A stretch of DNA of 6,486 nucleotides, from contig JAJZFF010000318.1 in assembly GCA_021805485.1 (NCBI GenBank), positions 1 through 6,486 on the forward strand, written 5' to 3'. The translations under genes and the position numbers were made by a program. This document shows, in pieces, positions 4,635-6,486 of this stretch; position 1 is the stretch's first letter, and every line of letters begins with the position of its first letter. The stretch is from Pseudomonadota bacterium (lineage in GTDB: Bacteria > Pseudomonadota > Alphaproteobacteria > Acetobacterales > Acetobacteraceae). The notes under the pieces were generated by a model. The model was not told the origin of the DNA and did not search any database. It was given only the letters and a program-made list of their open reading frames with translations.

Positions 4635-6486
4635 ATGAGCGATCGTATGCCCGAGCCGGCCCGGCTCACCGGTGCCCGCGCAGACATGCCGGTGAGTGCC
4701 GAACTTCGTCGGAACGTGGCGTTCTGGATGCTTCGCGAAATGGAATATCGCTTTGGCCAGGCCCGGTCGGACCTCGTGATCGACTTCGCGGCCTGCCGAA
4801 TGACGATCGATGAAGCTGCGGGTGCGGCCGTTGCGCGCATTGCCGCAAGACTGGCCGGCGAATGGATGGCCCTGGTGCGCGCCGGCGTTCCGGTCCCTCT
4901 GGCGGGACTTGCGGCAGCGCGTGTCGCGGCCCAGTTCGCGGAAGCCGAACATCTCAGCCTGCCGGAAGGCCTGGGCTGGGCGGCGACGATGGCTGCGGAC
5001 CTGCCGCCCGGAGCCGCCAGGTTGGCAGATGTGTCGCGCCGTCTGACCGAATATGTGGCCGGCGCCGTGGCGGCCGTGGCGGACGAGGCGGCCATCGCAC
5101 GGCTGCGCGCCCTGTGGCCGCTGATCGGGATCGCCGAGTCGATCATGGAGACGGGAGGCGACATCCGCCTGATGCGCGACCCCCAGAGCGATCTGAACGG
5201 CTACGGTTGCAGCCATCGGCCCCGCCCCTGGGCGGTGACCTTTGCCTCGTCGACCGCATCGTCGGTCTCCGAACGAGGATACGAGGCGGCGGATCGCCTT
5301 CGGCTCAAGATCACGGCCGCGATGCTGCTCGACGGTACGCGTCGCCCGATCGAGCGTCATGCCATTGCGGTAAGGCGCACGATCGGCCGGGATTTCGGTC
5401 TTCCCCGCGGCGGGACCGTGGTGCTTGCGGCTTCCGGCACCGACAGTGAATTGCTGGCGCTGGCGTTGAGCCATCTGCCGGATGCGGCGCGGCCGATCAC
5501 GACCATCCTGCTCGCGCCCGAGGAGACGGGAAGCGGCGTGCCGATGGCGGCGGTCGGGCGGCATTTTGCGATCGATACGGCAAACGGGCACGATGTTTCG
5601 CGCGCGGCACCCATCGAGGGCTTCCGTCCGGATACCGAACTGGTTTCGATTCCGCTGCGGGATGAACGTGGCGCTCCGCGGCATCACGATGCGGTCGAGG
5701 CGGAGATCGTCGCAGCGGTCGAGGCCGCCGTCGCATCAGGCCGACGCGTGATCCTGCATGCGCTCGATCTCTCAAAGACCGGCCTGCTCGCACCGTCGAT
5801 GGCATTGCTGCAACGGCTGAGGACCCGCTTCGGCGACATGCTGGATATCGTCGTCGATGCTTGCCAGCTGCGGATCGCGCCGGCGCGGATCCGCGCATAT
5901 CTCGACCTTGATGCAGTCGTGCAGGTGACCGGCTCGAAATTTCTCACAGGCCCGCCGTTTGCGGGGGCAGCGCTGATTCCGCCGGCAATCGCCCGGCGGC
6001 TGAGACGTGGCCGGCTGCCAGCAGGGCTTGAGGCCTATTTCAGCCGGGGCGAATGGCCCCCCGCCGCGAAGGCGGCCGTGGCGCTTCCGGAAGGCGCCAA
6101 TTACGGTCTGCTGTTGCGCTGGCGGGCGGCGCTCGCCGAATTCAGGGCGCTCGCGGCGGTGACGGATGCGCGCAAGGCCGAGGTTATCCTGCGCTTCCGC
6201 AAGGCAGTCGAGGCGGCGGTCGCCCGGCATGGTGTCTTTGTGCTGCAGGATGTACCCGATCCCGCGCGCGAGGGCGAAGGATGGGATACGCTGCGCAGCG
6301 TCTTTGCCTTTGCCGTGCGCGCTCCGGGGGCGGCGGATCGCCTGCTCGACCCGGCGGCGGCGCGGCGGCTCTATCACTGGCTGAATGCGGATTGCGCCGC
6401 GCTGTTCGATACTGCCGCCGAGCGGAGCGTGGCGGCGCGGATCTGCCATATCGGCCAGCCTGTCGCCCTGCCGGACGGTGCGGGCG
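4635..6486 (+). CDS. Large uncharacterised PLP-dependent enzyme, class V aminotransferase-like, 3' truncated by window
   Basis: An uninterrupted frame of 617 codons runs from the ATG at 4635 past the window end. Residues 1-180 are alanine- and arginine-rich, mostly helical-looking, and match nothing I recognise. From residue 182 the protein resembles a fold-type I PLP enzyme: DPQSDLNGYGC (182-192), ASSTASSVSERGY (204-216, the kind of loop seen in class V enzymes), SGTDSELLALAL (267-278, cofactor phosphate-loop position), VDACQ with Asp408 as the likely pyridine-nitrogen partner, and TGSKFLTGPPFAGA with Lys435 as the likely Schiff-base lysine. The Asp-to-Lys spacing of 27 residues fits the fold. 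The substrate is unknown and I do not assign a pathway. No signal peptide or membrane segment is seen. AGGAA at 4614-4618 is 16 nt from this ATG, too far to be ideal, so an ATG at 4647 is also possible. It lies 41 nt after yraN. Long minus-strand frames across it lack any family motif and are shadows. Confidence 0.8.
   Translation, partial: MSDRMPEPARLTGARADMPVSAELRRNVAFWMLREMEYRFGQARSDLVIDFAACRMTIDEAAGAAVARIAARLAGEWMALVRAGVPVPLAGLAAARVAAQFAEAEHLSLPEGLGWAATMAADLPPGAARLADVSRRLTEYVAGAVAAVADEAAIARLRALWPLIGIAESIMETGGDIRLMRDPQSDLNGYGCSHRPRPWAVTFASSTASSVSERGYEAADRLRLKITAAMLLDGTRRPIERHAIAVRRTIGRDFGLPRGGTVVLAASGTDSELLALALSHLPDAARPITTILLAPEETGSGVPMAAVGRHFAIDTANGHDVSRAAPIEGFRPDTELVSIPLRDERGAPRHHDAVEAEIVAAVEAAVASGRRVILHALDLSKTGLLAPSMALLQRLRTRFGDMLDIVVDACQLRIAPARIRAYLDLDAVVQVTGSKFLTGPPFAGAALIPPAIARRLRRGRLPAGLEAYFSRGEWPPAAKAAVALPEGANYGLLLRWRAALAEFRALAAVTDARKAEVILRFRKAVEAAVARHGVFVLQDVPDPAREGEGWDTLRSVFAFAVRAPGAADRLLDPAAARRLYHWLNADCAALFDTAAERSVAARICHIGQPVALPDGAG

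Noticed and set aside
4491..5687. 398-codon open frame on the minus strand
   Set aside because: It lies antisense to the PLP-type gene and the end of yraN, has an arginine/glycine-rich low-information composition and no family motif. The plus-strand frame has clear enzyme motifs, so this is a GC-rich shadow.
5772..6449. 225-codon open frame on the minus strand
   Set aside because: Antisense to the C-terminal part of the PLP-type gene with no recognisable motif; composition typical of a shadow frame.
1..6486. CRISPR array, defence system, prophage, transposon or tRNA gene
   Set aside because: No regularly spaced repeats, transposase or phage motifs, terminal repeats or tRNA-like folds were seen; the genes are metabolic or regulatory.

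Overview
The window is dense, GC-rich chromosomal DNA with no tRNA, rRNA, CRISPR array, insertion sequence or other mobile element that I can recognise. Gene content (a SUF-type Fe-S tail, monofunctional HisI, an alphaproteobacterial-type cystathionine beta-lyase, a YraN protein) and base composition point to an alphaproteobacterium, most likely an acetic-acid/acidophile lineage (Acetobacteraceae). That placement rests on remembered protein flavour and is an inference, not a measured result.

Layout, left to right. Positions 1-563 (+) hold the end of a SUF iron-sulfur cluster operon: the last 59 codons of a SufT-like DUF59 protein, then a SufA/IscA-family A-type carrier 10 nt later. Converging on it from the right is a minus-strand set read from 3992 down to 604: an XRE-family regulator with a long C-terminal domain of unknown role, then a 3-mercaptopyruvate sulfurtransferase (sseA), cystathionine beta-lyase (metC) and phosphoribosyl-AMP cyclohydrolase (hisI). 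The last three are joined by two identical 4-nt ATGA stop/start overlaps, so they almost certainly form one translationally coupled operon. The regulator lies 52 nt upstream on the same strand, with a 9-bp hairpin in the gap.

Positions 3993-4206 are a short AT-rich divergent intergenic region, the only sizeable non-coding stretch. It contains three inverted repeats that are plausible regulator or promoter sites. To its right on the plus strand are yraN (nuclease-fold UPF0102 protein) and, 41 nt later, a long open frame that runs off the window (617 codons seen). This last gene encodes a large protein whose middle has the landmarks of a fold-type I PLP-dependent enzyme (class V aminotransferase-like, with a GSK Schiff-base lysine at about residue 435), preceded by a roughly 180-residue N-terminal region I cannot assign.

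Functionally, the left two thirds is sulfur-centred: Fe-S assembly (SufT, SufA), sulfur transfer from mercaptopyruvate (SseA) and cystathionine cleavage to homocysteine (MetC), with a histidine-pathway enzyme attached. The most interesting unexplained item is the large PLP-type protein. Next are the XRE regulator's unknown domain and the palindromes upstream of it.
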